Shown one piece after another: positions 16,952-25,594 of a DNA stretch of 64,000 nucleotides; within the stretch, counting starts at the first letter, position 1, and every line of letters begins with the position of its first letter. This DNA is from 2-02-FULL-55-14 sp964473365 (GTDB lineage: Bacteria; Bacteroidota; Ignavibacteria; UBA10030): the NCBI GenBank assembly GCA_964473365.1, contig CAYYOV010000006.1:31763-95762 (forward strand), given 5' to 3'. Below the pieces are notes generated by a model, which ran no database searches, had not been told where the DNA came from, and worked only from the letters and a program-made list of their open reading frames with translations. A program made the position numbers and the translations under genes.

Positions 16952-17737
16952 CTACTCGGTCGTGCCCGTTTGCCGGCTTTCTTGATACTTCTCACCCAGC
17001 CAGGCCCCAAGAAGCGAGAAGAGGAACCCGAGGGCCAGTCCTGAGATCAGATTGTCCGCCGCGATCGGCAAGTTGATGCCGAACTCGAGGAAGACCCAGT
17101 CGATGATGACCGTGAAGATACCGGCGATGGCGGGTTCTTTGAGCGTAACGCCGGGAGATTTGTAACCTACAATAAAGCCCGTGACCATAAAAGAGATCAG
17201 GAAGGCCACAAGTGCTACGCTCATATTGACCTGGAAGATCGGAGCGGTCAGGAAGACGAATAGGGCGTTCAACGCAAACCCGATCACGACTCCGGAAAGG
17301 ACCCATTTCCAATGAATGATATCATCGGCCTTTTCCTCTTCGGTGGCGGCGGTATCGTCACCCTGCAGTTTTTCGCCTGCCCATGCGCCGGCGAGCGAGA
17401 ACCCCACACCCAAACAGAGGAGCAGGAAGTCGATGAACTTGTCTGCAACGAAGTTCTCCTGGTCACCGGAGACGACCATCAGAAGCATGATCAGTACCAT
17501 AACGATCGCGCCGGCAATGCCCGCTTCGCGGATCGTCACACCGGGCGAGAAATAGCCGACGATCACGCCAGTCATCGAAAATCCGACCATCATCACGAGC
17601 GTCTGGATGGCGGGGCTATGGAACACCGGGGCAACGATGTAGTACGAAGCCCCGACGATGATGAGTCCGGCGATGACGCCGGCGATGACCCATTTCCATT
17701 CCATGCCGGTGGCGGGCGTTGCGGTGCTATCGGACAT
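16952..17737 (-). CDS. Internally duplicated multi-pass membrane protein, function unknown
   Basis: I do not recognise this 261-residue protein. It consists of two homologous halves of about 130 residues, each with about four membrane segments. Each half opens with WKW (14-16 and 143-145) and has a central GYxSPGVT[IL][RK]ExxIAG motif (61-76 and 191-206). Each ends with [AL]GAW[AL]GEK (116-123 and 243-250). An acidic linker at about 125-141 joins them. Such internal duplication is typical of small transporters or channels, but no transport motif is visible. It has a strong AGGAGG site and its own terminator. Confidence 0.75.
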   Translation of the reverse strand: MSDSTATPATGMEWKWVIAGVIAGLIIVGASYYIVAPVFHSPAIQTLVMMVGFSMTGVIVGYFSPGVTIREAGIAGAIVMVLIMLLMVVSGDQENFVADKFIDFLLLCLGVGFSLAGAWAGEKLQGDDTAATEEEKADDIIHWKWVLSGVVIGFALNALFVFLTAPIFQVNMSVALVAFLISFMVTGFIVGYKSPGVTLKEPAIAGIFTVIIDWVFLEFGINLPIAADNLISGLALGFLFSLLGAWLGEKYQESRQTGTTE

Positions 17738-17826
17738 GCGACCTCCTGGGGGTAAGATTCGAGTGAGTAAAAAACCGGGTCAATATCGGCAATGGCGCCT
17801 CAAAAATCAAATAATCCGGCTTGCGG

Positions 17827-18990
17827 TCAGCCTTCCGGGGGGAGGTGTTTGGTCCCCCCATCTTGCAGTTGTTGCACACCGTCAAGTTTATCCGAGAAGA
17901 CACCCAGTTGCCGTTCTGCTTTGTCGTACGAGTTCTTTGCATTCGTGAGATGCGTCCCTAGCGTGTCGAATGCGTCGCTGAACTTTTTGAGCTCGCCGTC
18001 GAGCCGTTTCAGGCTGGCAATGATCTCCTGGGCGCTTGCCTCCACTTGCAGGCCGCGAAAACCAAGCGCAATCACCCGAAGATGCGCGTAGAATGAGTTG
18101 GGCGAAACGGGCACCACATGACGGCTCATAGCGTATCCATAGATGCCATCTTCTCCCTCGAATTTTTCGTCCTTGATGATCGTCTCGTAGTAGATGTTCT
18201 CTGCAGGGACATACATCAGGGCAAAGTCGAACGTCCCCTCGTCGGGAACGATATATTTCTTGGCGATGTCATCGATGTGCTTTTTGACATCGGTGCGGAA
18301 TGCCCGGGTGGCTGTCGAGCGTTCCTGGTCCGACGTCGCCATCGCCATCTTCCGGAAGTTTTCGAGGGGAAATTTGGAGTCCACCGGAACCATCCCCCCC
18401 GATGTCTGAATGATCGCGTCCACCTTTTCTCCGCTACGGAACTTGTACTGCGTCTTGTATGCATTCACAGGGAGCACTTGGCGCAGCAGGTCTTCCAGCA
18501 GGAGTTCGCCCAGTCCACCCCGGAGTTTCGGAGCCTTCAACAGCTCCTCCAGCTTTGACACGCTCTGGCCCAGTTCCTTGATATCCTGCGTCGCGCGACC
18601 CAGGTCACCCAATTGCCGTTGCACATCCTGAATCACCTTCGCAGCATTGTCGAGACGGCTTCCGACCTGCCCGGTGTTGTTCTGCATCTGTGAGGTCACA
18701 CCCTGCAGATGCGTGTTGACGGTCGCCAACTGTTGACCGACCTGGTCCGTGGTCACGCGAAGGGTTTGCATCATTGAATCTTGCGTCGATCGCAACGCCT
18801 GGGACACGCTCTCCGCAGTTCCACGGAGGCTGAGCTGCATCTCCGAACGCAGATTGTCGATCTGCTGCTGGACCAACAACGCGGTCTCCGGCGCCGCGGA
18901 TGGGAGTTCCCCTCGTCGTCGCCACAAGACCAGAACGGTTGACGCCAGTGCTGCGACTGCCGCCACGAGTATCATCTCAAATGGGGTCAT
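17827..18990 (-). CDS. rmuC: DNA recombination protein RmuC
   Basis: RmuC is a predicted nuclease-fold protein that limits DNA inversions in Escherichia coli. The 387-residue protein has one N-terminal membrane helix (about 5 to 22) and a long coiled coil with many Gln/Ser/Leu residues (about 35 to 150). The RmuC domain follows: RGGLGELLLEDLLRQVLP, KFRSGEKVDAII and VPVDSKFPLENFR. It starts four bases after the acyltransferase gene, so the two are cotranscribed. Confidence 0.9.
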   Translation of the reverse strand: MTPFEMILVAAVAALASTVLVLWRRRGELPSAAPETALLVQQQIDNLRSEMQLSLRGTAESVSQALRSTQDSMMQTLRVTTDQVGQQLATVNTHLQGVTSQMQNNTGQVGSRLDNAAKVIQDVQRQLGDLGRATQDIKELGQSVSKLEELLKAPKLRGGLGELLLEDLLRQVLPVNAYKTQYKFRSGEKVDAIIQTSGGMVPVDSKFPLENFRKMAMATSDQERSTATRAFRTDVKKHIDDIAKKYIVPDEGTFDFALMYVPAENIYYETIIKDEKFEGEDGIYGYAMSRHVVPVSPNSFYAHLRVIALGFRGLQVEASAQEIIASLKRLDGELKKFSDAFDTLGTHLTNAKNSYDKAERQLGVFSDKLDGVQQLQDGGTKHLPPEG

Positions 18991-18994
18991 AGGA

Positions 18995-20128
18995 TCATCG
19001 AACGAAGAAGATCACCGTGCCAATGACAACGGCGGCATAGAAACTCCATCTCGCCGTCATAGGCGACCGGCGTTTCCAGCCCTGCCAAGCCCACGCTGTC
19101 GTGATCATGACCGCCATCAGCCCGACGGTCAGCACTACGACGACGTGCGGCTCGAATCGTTGCTTGTAATGCCACGCGAAGCTGGAACCATCGATCCAGT
19201 CGCCATAGATGATCATGAGATGGAACACATAGACCTGCAGCGATTCCCGGCTGACATCGCGGAAGATGAACGGCGGCTCGGGACGGCGCTGCGACCAATG
19301 CCCTGCGGCGGACACGAGGGCCAAGATGACTCCGAGCCGTTCAATGACGAACCACGGATTGGCGCGGACATGGACACCTGGGAGCGCGAACGGAAGCTCG
19401 GTCCATCTGACACATCCAGCCCCGATCGCCATCGCTGCACCGATCCATCCGACGGTCATAATCCATTGCCGTGCAACACCGTCGTCACCCGTTTTCGGAT
19501 ACGACGCCGCCGTCAGCGCGCCGGCCATCAGGAACGCGAGCCACGGAAACAGGGGGAACTGAGAATACGGCGTCCCGTTGACATACGCGGCGATCGCGGC
19601 TGGGAGGGCCGCCTGCGCATCCCATCCCCAGGTCAACGGGGCCACCACGACAGCCCCGATGCCGATCACCCACGCGCTGCGGATCAGGCCAGTGACTCCG
19701 CCGAAGAATTCCCTGGCCAAGAGCAGGAGGATCAGTCCGACGGCGATTGTGTGGAGAATATCGGCCTGCAGGAATCGAAGCCAGCCCGCATCCGAGATGA
19801 CGGCGAATTTCGACCAGCCATACCCGGGCAAATGGAGGAGATACCCGGAGAAAAGGACGAGCCCGATCCGCTTGAGGTTCTTCAGGACGCGTCCGAAGCG
19901 GTCCTCTGCGCCATCCCGTTTCGCTCGGTCGGACGTGAGGGCGAACGCGAACCCTGCGGCGAACAAGAACGCCGGAGCTACGAGACCATTCACGTAGTTC
20001 AGAACGGGGAACCACCACGCATCACGCGCGGGCGCCACGAGGAACGCGTTAACGACGTGGACCTCGATCATCACGAGGGCCGCGCCGCCACGCAAGAGGT
20101 CAAGGAATGTCAGCCGGGACGACGCCAT
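18995..20128 (-). CDS. Multi-pass membrane acyltransferase-like protein (DUF1624/HGSNAT-like)
   Basis: The 377-residue protein has about ten hydrophobic segments. It opens with LTFLDLLRGGAALVMIEVH, matching the start of the heparan-alpha-glucosaminide N-acetyltransferase-like (DUF1624) family, in which a membrane protein moves an acetyl group across the membrane to a sugar. The conserved RG and His of that motif are present. The substrate is unknown; a cell-surface glycan is plausible. The more distant acyltransferase-3 family is the main alternative. It lies between kbl and rmuC on the same strand. Confidence 0.65.
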   Translation of the reverse strand: MASSRLTFLDLLRGGAALVMIEVHVVNAFLVAPARDAWWFPVLNYVNGLVAPAFLFAAGFAFALTSDRAKRDGAEDRFGRVLKNLKRIGLVLFSGYLLHLPGYGWSKFAVISDAGWLRFLQADILHTIAVGLILLLLAREFFGGVTGLIRSAWVIGIGAVVVAPLTWGWDAQAALPAAIAAYVNGTPYSQFPLFPWLAFLMAGALTAASYPKTGDDGVARQWIMTVGWIGAAMAIGAGCVRWTELPFALPGVHVRANPWFVIERLGVILALVSAAGHWSQRRPEPPFIFRDVSRESLQVYVFHLMIIYGDWIDGSSFAWHYKQRFEPHVVVVLTVGLMAVMITTAWAWQGWKRRSPMTARWSFYAAVVIGTVIFFVR

Positions 20129-20192
20129 GCGATCGGGATCGGGGGAGGATGGCGCCGTGCCGTTCGTGCGCTCGGCGGCCGTTCCATCCGCG

Positions 20193-21407
20193 TCAGATCA
20201 CGCCCAGCTTCTTGCCGACCTTGTGGAACGCCGATAGCGCGCGATCAAGGTCCGCCGTGGTGTGTGCGGCCGAGATCTGTGCTCGCAGCCGTGCGTGGCC
20301 ATGGGGCACCACCGGGAACCATAGTCCCTTGATGTAGACGCCGGCCTTCAGCAATTCCATGCTCATTTTCTGAGCCACCTCAGCCTCACCAAGCATGACA
20401 GGAACCACCGGGTGAATCCCCTCCAGGATCCGGAAGCCCAGGGTCTGGATCTCGCGGCGGAACATGGCAGTGTTGCTCTGCAGACGCCGAACGATCGAGC
20501 GGTCTTTCTTGAGAAGGTCGAGCGCCGCGATCGAGGCCACGACGATGGATGGCGGAAGCGAATTCGAAAAGACGTAGGTCCGGGCCTTTTGACGCAGGTA
20601 GGCGATCATCTCCTTCGTCCCGCTGATGAAGCCTCCAGCTGAGCCGCCGATCGCCTTGCCAAGCGTCCCGATCGTCACATCCACCTTCCCCACAAGGCCG
20701 AAGTGCTCGGCCGTCCCGCGACCTGTCTTCCCCATCACCCCGATACCGTGACAGTCGTCCACGAACAGCATGGCTTGATGCTTCGCCGCGAGCTCAACGA
20801 TCCTGGGAAGAGGGGCCATATCACCTTCCATGCTGAATACGCCGTCCGTCGCGATCATGCGAACCCGGTAGTCCTTGCCTTTGTCTTCCTCCAGCAATCG
20901 TTCGAGGTGTGCCACATCGTTGTGCTCGTAGATCTTCTTGTCCGTGACCTCGGCCCGGGACAGACGCTGCCCGTCGATGATGCTGGCATGATTCAGACGG
21001 TCGCTGTAGATGACGTCCTTGTACGTTTCGCGGCCCATCTTTTCGTTCGTGATCGCCGAGAAGAACCCGACATTTGCGGCGAACGAGGAGGAAAAGAGGA
21101 TCGTATCCTCGGCTCCCACGAATGCCGAGAGCTTGCGTTCCAGTTGCTGATGGATGGTCTGCGTACCGCAGAGGAACCGTGCCGATGCCACGCCGTAGCC
21201 GAACTTCTTGATCCCCTCGATGGCGGCGGCCCGGATCGCCGGATGATTCGACATGCCGAGGTAATTGTTCGACGCGAGCATCACCACGTCTTTTCCCCCC
21301 ACATTCACCCGACCACCCTGGGCAGAACGTAGCGGAGTCTCGTACTTGTACGTCTGCGACGCTTCCATGCGTCGCAGTTCTTCAGCAAGCAATGCATTCG
21401 GGGTCAT
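20193..21407 (-). CDS. kbl: Glycine C-acetyltransferase (2-amino-3-ketobutyrate CoA ligase)
   Basis: This fold-type I PLP enzyme of the alpha-oxoamine synthase family has 404 residues. Lys251 in TLGKAIGGSAGG is the Schiff-base lysine. VDDCHGIGVMGKTGRGT and GYGVASARFLCGTQTIH match Kbl more closely than BioF or serine palmitoyltransferase. Kbl splits 2-amino-3-oxobutyrate into glycine and acetyl-CoA and normally works with threonine dehydrogenase, which is not in this window. The ATG at 21407 follows an AGGAAC site; a longer reading would run into the DUF1028 gene. Confidence 0.83.
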   Translation of the reverse strand: MTPNALLAEELRRMEASQTYKYETPLRSAQGGRVNVGGKDVVMLASNNYLGMSNHPAIRAAAIEGIKKFGYGVASARFLCGTQTIHQQLERKLSAFVGAEDTILFSSSFAANVGFFSAITNEKMGRETYKDVIYSDRLNHASIIDGQRLSRAEVTDKKIYEHNDVAHLERLLEEDKGKDYRVRMIATDGVFSMEGDMAPLPRIVELAAKHQAMLFVDDCHGIGVMGKTGRGTAEHFGLVGKVDVTIGTLGKAIGGSAGGFISGTKEMIAYLRQKARTYVFSNSLPPSIVVASIAALDLLKKDRSIVRRLQSNTAMFRREIQTLGFRILEGIHPVVPVMLGEAEVAQKMSMELLKAGVYIKGLWFPVVPHGHARLRAQISAAHTTADLDRALSAFHKVGKKLGVI

Positions 21408-21451
21408 GTGTGTTCCTGTCGATGTGCAGCTTCGGAGGCGGGCGGTAGGCG

Positions 21452-22477
21452 TCAGCGCTTCGGAGTGCTCCGCTGCCACGTGCGATAATTGTTCCTGATG
21501 TCCTCCAATACTTCTCGGTCGATCCGGTTGTCCGTGCGGATCCGGACGTCGTAGTTCTCCCATCCCATGAAGTCGTTGAGCGCCTTCAGCGTTGCGGCAT
21601 CGAAGACACCGTTTACCGGTCCGGCGTAGAACCGATGACCCTTGTATTCAGCTGTGGAGAGGATCGTTTGCAGCTCGCGGCACAGGGCATTGTCGATAAC
21701 GAGCAGGTCCCTCTCGTCGGAACGGAAGAAGAACAGCTTGTGGAGCGTGTACAGCCGTTCGAGCTCCTTGAGCGGCGTCGCGTGATCGTAGATGGAGATG
21801 TCAATGTAATCGTCCGTCGTGCCGTCGTATGAGCCGCCTGCACGTTTGACCAGCAGCGCGGCCGACTGCTCACCGCGTCGATCACCTCCCGCTTTCCCTC
21901 CGGCGACGAGAGCGGCTACGAGCCGGTCAGCGAGTGAGCCCTTCGTCCGTTCAAATGTCGTCGCCATCGCTTCGACCGTCGGCCGACCGACCAGGATGTT
22001 CCCCTGCGCTGCGAATCCTTTCCCGACGACGATCTCGCCCGGTCGTCCCCACGACGTCCCGGCAACCCCTCCTGCCCAATCGAAGCATTCCAGACCGGTC
22101 CAGCTCGCTGCGTTCCCATGTCGGTCGATGATCCCGACCTGCCGGGATTGACGGGCGCTATCAGTACCGATCAAGATGCGCATGGCCTCTTCGGCCGTTG
22201 CGCCGTTCTCCATCAGCGTAAGACCTCGCGGTCCGAATGACGTATTGGCGAACGACTGCGTTGCGATTGCACCGACGCCCGCTTTCGCCCACGGGACCAC
22301 CGGCCGTACGTTTGGAAATTTCGACTGAACGGCTACGCCGACATCGCCGTTCTCCAGGTCCACAGCAACGATCGAAAAGGTCGAAACGAGCGGATCGCGG
22401 AGCGGCGTTTTGTGGGACACCAGCCAGGCGCCGATCACAAAGGCCGCCAGGGCGACGAGGGATTGGTACACTCGCAT
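21452..22477 (-). CDS. Secreted DUF1028 Ntn-hydrolase-fold protein with C-terminal peptidoglycan-binding-like domain
   Basis: The 341-residue protein has an N-terminal signal segment (SLVALAAFVIGAW, about 6 to 18). The DUF1028 domain, an Ntn-hydrolase fold, covers about residues 33 to 240: TFSIVAVDLENGDVGVAVQS, GVGAIATQSFAN and GDRRGEQSAALLVKR. A short C-terminal region with YAGPVNGVFDAATLKALNDF resembles peptidoglycan-binding repeats, which are often fused to DUF1028. Members are annotated as putative peptidases or lysozyme-like proteins without proven activity. GGAGACCC precedes the chosen ATG at 22477. Confidence 0.78.
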   Translation of the reverse strand: MRVYQSLVALAAFVIGAWLVSHKTPLRDPLVSTFSIVAVDLENGDVGVAVQSKFPNVRPVVPWAKAGVGAIATQSFANTSFGPRGLTLMENGATAEEAMRILIGTDSARQSRQVGIIDRHGNAASWTGLECFDWAGGVAGTSWGRPGEIVVGKGFAAQGNILVGRPTVEAMATTFERTKGSLADRLVAALVAGGKAGGDRRGEQSAALLVKRAGGSYDGTTDDYIDISIYDHATPLKELERLYTLHKLFFFRSDERDLLVIDNALCRELQTILSTAEYKGHRFYAGPVNGVFDAATLKALNDFMGWENYDVRIRTDNRIDREVLEDIRNNYRTWQRSTPKR

Positions 22478-22514
22478 ATCGGGTCTCCTCTCTTCCTGCG
22501 TTGGAGGGCTTTCG

Positions 22515-23894
22515 TCAGGATGCAGCGCGTCGCAGTCGGGCGGCGAAGGATCCGTCGGTCCCGTGCAGATGCGTGAACGTCTCGATCGTTCCGGAGGCCG
22601 AAACGACTTCCGCAGCAACGTGAGCGGACGCCGACTCGAGCACGAAGTCGGGATGGGCCTTGAGAAAATCATCGATGATGGCCCGATTCTCTTCCGGCTC
22701 GATCGTACATGTGCTGTACACAATGACCCCGTCCGGCTTCACGAGGCGTGCGGCATTCCGCAGGATCGCCTGTTGGGTCGCTCCAAGACGTTCGATGTCT
22801 TCGATCTCCCGATGCCACTTCGCATCGGGCTTCTTTGCGAGAACGCCGAGGCCTGAGCATGGGACGTCGACGAGCACTCGATCGCCGGGCGGCAGGACGA
22901 TGTCGGCACCATCTCCAGCAAGCAGCTGGACGATCGTGACGCCCGTTCGCTGCGAAGCCGATTTGACCAGATTCAGTCGAGTCTCATACCGGTCGACGGC
23001 CACGATCTCACCCGTGTTGTTCATCAACTCTGCGATGAAGATGGTCTTGCCCCCAGGGGCGGCGCAGAGGTCGATGATCCGTTCGCCGGGCTTCGGATCA
23101 AGCAATCGGACGGCAAGCCCAGCGCTCTCATCCTGGACCGAGATATAACCCTGGCGGAACATGTCCGAGCCGCCGATGTTCGACATATGCGGGACACGGA
23201 GGAAACAGTCGAGGAACCGTGAGGGCGTGAACGACACGTGATGCTGCTCGAGCAATCGATGAAAGGACGCAATGTCGGTCTTCAGCCGATTGACGCGCAG
23301 CGACAGCTCCGGGATCCGGTTGTTCGCCGCCATCAGACGGCGGGCATCGTCGTACCCCATCCGGTCGACCCAGCGGCGGGTCAACCAGTACGGATGGGAT
23401 TCGACAACGGACAGATAGCGGATGCGGTCTTCCTTAGGGTCCGGGTAGCGGATGTTCTCCAGGTTTCTGATGATATTTCGGAGGACGGCGTTCACGAGGT
23501 CGGCGGCTTTCTGGCCGCGGATACGCTTCATGAACTCGACCGCCTCATTGACGGCAGCCGAATGGGGGACTCGGTCGAGGAAGAGGATCTGGTAGAGTGC
23601 TACGCGCAACGCGTTGCGGATGTTCGTTTCGGCCTTCGTGAAATTGCCGTGGAAGAACCCGGTCAGCACCCAGTCGAGTTTCATCTGCCAGCGCGTGACG
23701 CCGGTGACGATCTCGTTCATAAGGCCTTTGTCGAGCTCGTTCAATTCATCGGATCGAAGCTCATGGTCAAGCAGCCGATCGAGGTAGGCGTCAGACCGGC
23801 CGATGCGATTCAGGATCTTGACGGCGATGCCACGCGGTCCCGTATAGAGCGAGGCGCGGTCTTCCGGCGCCGTTGGGAGTTCGGTCGGGGTCAT
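22515..23894 (-). CDS. rsmB: 16S rRNA (cytosine-967 C5)-methyltransferase
   Basis: RsmB methylates C967 of 16S rRNA using S-adenosylmethionine. The 459-residue protein has an N-terminal NusB-like RNA-binding domain (about 20 to 160) and a Rossmann methyltransferase domain. Visible sites are the SAM loop DLCAAPGGKTIFIAEL, the motif IV Cys in VDVPCSGLGVL and the catalytic Cys in YSTCTIEPEENRAI. I chose the ATG at 23894, five bases after the preceding gene; a longer reading would overlap it. Confidence 0.92.
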   Translation of the reverse strand: MTPTELPTAPEDRASLYTGPRGIAVKILNRIGRSDAYLDRLLDHELRSDELNELDKGLMNEIVTGVTRWQMKLDWVLTGFFHGNFTKAETNIRNALRVALYQILFLDRVPHSAAVNEAVEFMKRIRGQKAADLVNAVLRNIIRNLENIRYPDPKEDRIRYLSVVESHPYWLTRRWVDRMGYDDARRLMAANNRIPELSLRVNRLKTDIASFHRLLEQHHVSFTPSRFLDCFLRVPHMSNIGGSDMFRQGYISVQDESAGLAVRLLDPKPGERIIDLCAAPGGKTIFIAELMNNTGEIVAVDRYETRLNLVKSASQRTGVTIVQLLAGDGADIVLPPGDRVLVDVPCSGLGVLAKKPDAKWHREIEDIERLGATQQAILRNAARLVKPDGVIVYSTCTIEPEENRAIIDDFLKAHPDFVLESASAHVAAEVVSASGTIETFTHLHGTDGSFAARLRRAAS

Positions 23895-23899
23895 GTCAC

Positions 23900-25180
23900 T
23901 CAGTTCGGCATGCCGCGTTGGCGGCGTTCGTCGGCGGTGAGGTCGAAGATCGTTCGGAACAACTTCTCCTCGACTTCCAGCAGGTCGATCGAGCGGCGTG
24001 CCATGACGCGACGTGCCATTTCGATCGCTCGGTCGATGCCGAAGGTGGTCAGGGTCTCTCCCGCGGCGCCCCACGAGAACGAGGGAACATATTTCGGCGG
24101 AAATCCGAACCCGAAAATGTTCGAACACACGCCCACGATCGTGCCGGTGTTGAACATCGAGTTGATCGCCGTCTTCGAATGGTCGCCGAGCATCAACCCG
24201 ACGAACTGTTCGCCCGTTTCGACAGCTCCGGAAGCCGTCATGACGCGGACAAGGCCGTAGTTGCTCTTCAGGTCGCTGTTGGTCGTCCCAGCCCCGAGAT
24301 TCGCCCAGGCACCGATGTAGGAATGCCCGATGAAGCCGTGATGTTGTTTGTTGGAATAGCCGTGGATGATCGACGATTCGACCTCTCCTCCGACCTTACA
24401 GACCGGGCCGACCGTCGTCTTGGGATAGATTTGGGCGTTCACCTTCACCCACGAACGGTCCCCGACGGAGGCCGGGCCCATGATCGTGGCTTGTGGAAAG
24501 ACCCGCACATCCCGTCCGAGGTAGATCGGACCTTCTTCTGCATCGAGCACGGTCCCGGGCTTGATCGTCGTGCCGAACTCGACGAATACTTCGGCGCCCA
24601 GCACCTGAACACCCTTCCGGCGCAGCGAGGACAACGAGACGGGTGTGCGCCTGCCTTTGGTCAGCAGCTGGAAGTCGGCCACGATCTGGTCGCCATTCAG
24701 GTGCACGATCTCCCACAGGTGCGAGACCGTACGAACGTCGACCTCTGCGCGCGGTATTCCAGCGAAGTCTTCGGGCGTCAGACAGCGATCGAACGCTCGC
24801 CCGATCCGACGCAAATTGGTCCCGCTGAGCCATGCCGCAATGACCGTCTCACCGTTCACGAATACGATGTCGCCCGTCGCGCGGGCCGCCAGTTGGCGCG
24901 GGAGCCGGTCGTCGGCCACTACGCGGCCATTGATGAACAGGCATCGGTCGGTGGGGATCTCGTTGACCAGCACGCCGGGATTCCGGTGTCGCATATATCC
25001 TGCGAGCGCTGCGCGACACTGGAGCGTGACCTTCGCCCGGGGAAACCTGGCCAGCACCTTCTCTTTCAGAGAGACGATGCCACACCGGAGGTTGTACACG
25101 GGACGGAAGTAGACGAGCGGAGCGAACTGGGGGGCTCCCTGGTCCTCAAAAAGACAGATATGCGTAGGTCGGGGGGGCAT
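23900..25180 (-). CDS. GlmU-like sugar nucleotidyltransferase with left-handed beta-helix (alternative GlmU type)
   Basis: The 426-residue protein opens with ICLFEDQGAPQFAPLVYFRP, typical of the putative UDP-GlcNAc diphosphorylase/GlcN-1-phosphate acetyltransferase form found in Bacteroidota and Chlorobi. The N-terminal about 200 residues would be the nucleotidyltransferase part. From about 225 a hexapeptide-repeat helix is seen (EVESSIIHGYSNKQHHGFIG, YIGAWANLGAGTTNSDLK). It would supply UDP-GlcNAc for wall and lipopolysaccharide, downstream of GlmM at 33946-35313. Which reactions it performs is not proven by sequence. Confidence 0.78.
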   Translation of the reverse strand: MPPRPTHICLFEDQGAPQFAPLVYFRPVYNLRCGIVSLKEKVLARFPRAKVTLQCRAALAGYMRHRNPGVLVNEIPTDRCLFINGRVVADDRLPRQLAARATGDIVFVNGETVIAAWLSGTNLRRIGRAFDRCLTPEDFAGIPRAEVDVRTVSHLWEIVHLNGDQIVADFQLLTKGRRTPVSLSSLRRKGVQVLGAEVFVEFGTTIKPGTVLDAEEGPIYLGRDVRVFPQATIMGPASVGDRSWVKVNAQIYPKTTVGPVCKVGGEVESSIIHGYSNKQHHGFIGHSYIGAWANLGAGTTNSDLKSNYGLVRVMTASGAVETGEQFVGLMLGDHSKTAINSMFNTGTIVGVCSNIFGFGFPPKYVPSFSWGAAGETLTTFGIDRAIEMARRVMARRSIDLLEVEEKLFRTIFDLTADERRQRGMPN

Positions 25181-25209
25181 TGGAGCGTTGGGCCAATATA
25201 AACAAAAAA

Positions 25210-25239
25210 AGCGGAATCCCGGACGAGCGGGATCCCGCT
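25210..25239 (-). terminator. Rho-independent terminator after rpmE
   Basis: AGCGGAATCCCG at 25210-25221 pairs with CGGGATCCCGCT at 25228-25239 with one mismatch. On the minus strand it is followed by seven T residues and GTTTAT. It lies 22 bases beyond the rpmE stop and ends just upstream of the alternative glmU gene, which therefore needs read-through or its own promoter. Confidence 0.9.
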
Positions 25240-25261
25240 AAGGGAACAACGAAGTGTGACT

Positions 25262-25498
25262 TCAGGCCTGCGGCGTCGGTTCGGCCGCCGGAGCCTGTGT
25301 CTTGCCGGCATACTTGCGCTTGAACCGCTCGACACGACCGGCGGAGTCGACGAGCTTCTGCTTGCCCGTGTAGAATGGATGGCACGCCGAGCAAATTTCG
25401 ACGTGGATATCTCCCATGGTCGACCGCGTTTCAAACTTCGCGCCGCACACGCACGAGACGATGGACTTCTTGTAGGTCGGGTGAATGCCGTTCTTCAT
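25262..25498 (-). CDS. rpmE: 50S ribosomal protein L31 (zinc-binding form)
   Basis: The 78-residue protein is L31 of the large subunit. It starts MKNGIHPTYKKSIVSCVCG and contains ICSACHPFYTGKQKLVDSAG. Cys16, Cys18, Cys36 and Cys39 make it the zinc-binding (C+) form. A short Ala/Pro-rich tail follows the core. It has its own promoter, an AAGGATC site before the ATG and its own terminator. Confidence 0.96.
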   Translation of the reverse strand: MKNGIHPTYKKSIVSCVCGAKFETRSTMGDIHVEICSACHPFYTGKQKLVDSAGRVERFKRKYAGKTQAPAAEPTPQA

Positions 25499-25525
25499 GA
25501 TCCTTGCTTGCTCCTAAAGTTGAAT

Positions 25526-25554
25526 AAGATACGCAGAACGCTCCAAAAATGCAA
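25526..25554 (-). promoter_or_regulatory. Promoter for rpmE
   Basis: On the minus strand, TTGCAT (25554-25549), 17 bases, then TATCTT (25531-25526). Transcription would start near 25519, giving a leader of about 20 bases that still holds the ribosome-binding site. It is back to back with the porQ promoter. Confidence 0.65.
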
Positions 25555-25559
25555 CGTCG

Positions 25560-25588
25560 TTGAATCTCCCCCCATTCCTCCATACATT
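25560..25588 (+). promoter_or_regulatory. Promoter for porQ, apparently leaderless
   Basis: TTGAAT at 25560-25565, 17 bases, then TACATT at 25583-25588, continuing TG to make TACATTTG. Only six bases separate the box from the porQ ATG at 25595, so transcription should start at or next to the start codon. No Shine-Dalgarno sequence is present. Confidence 0.6.
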
Positions 25589-25594
25589 TGTGCC

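Noticed and set aside
18749..20332. A 527-codon open frame on the plus strand
   Set aside because: It runs antisense through rmuC, the acyltransferase gene and the end of kbl, all with recognisable domains, and has no family features.
23901..23930. Possible longer start for rsmB overlapping the alternative glmU gene
   Set aside because: The extension has no homology to RsmB, and the ATG at 23894 fits the family's N-terminus and the five-base gap to the upstream gene.
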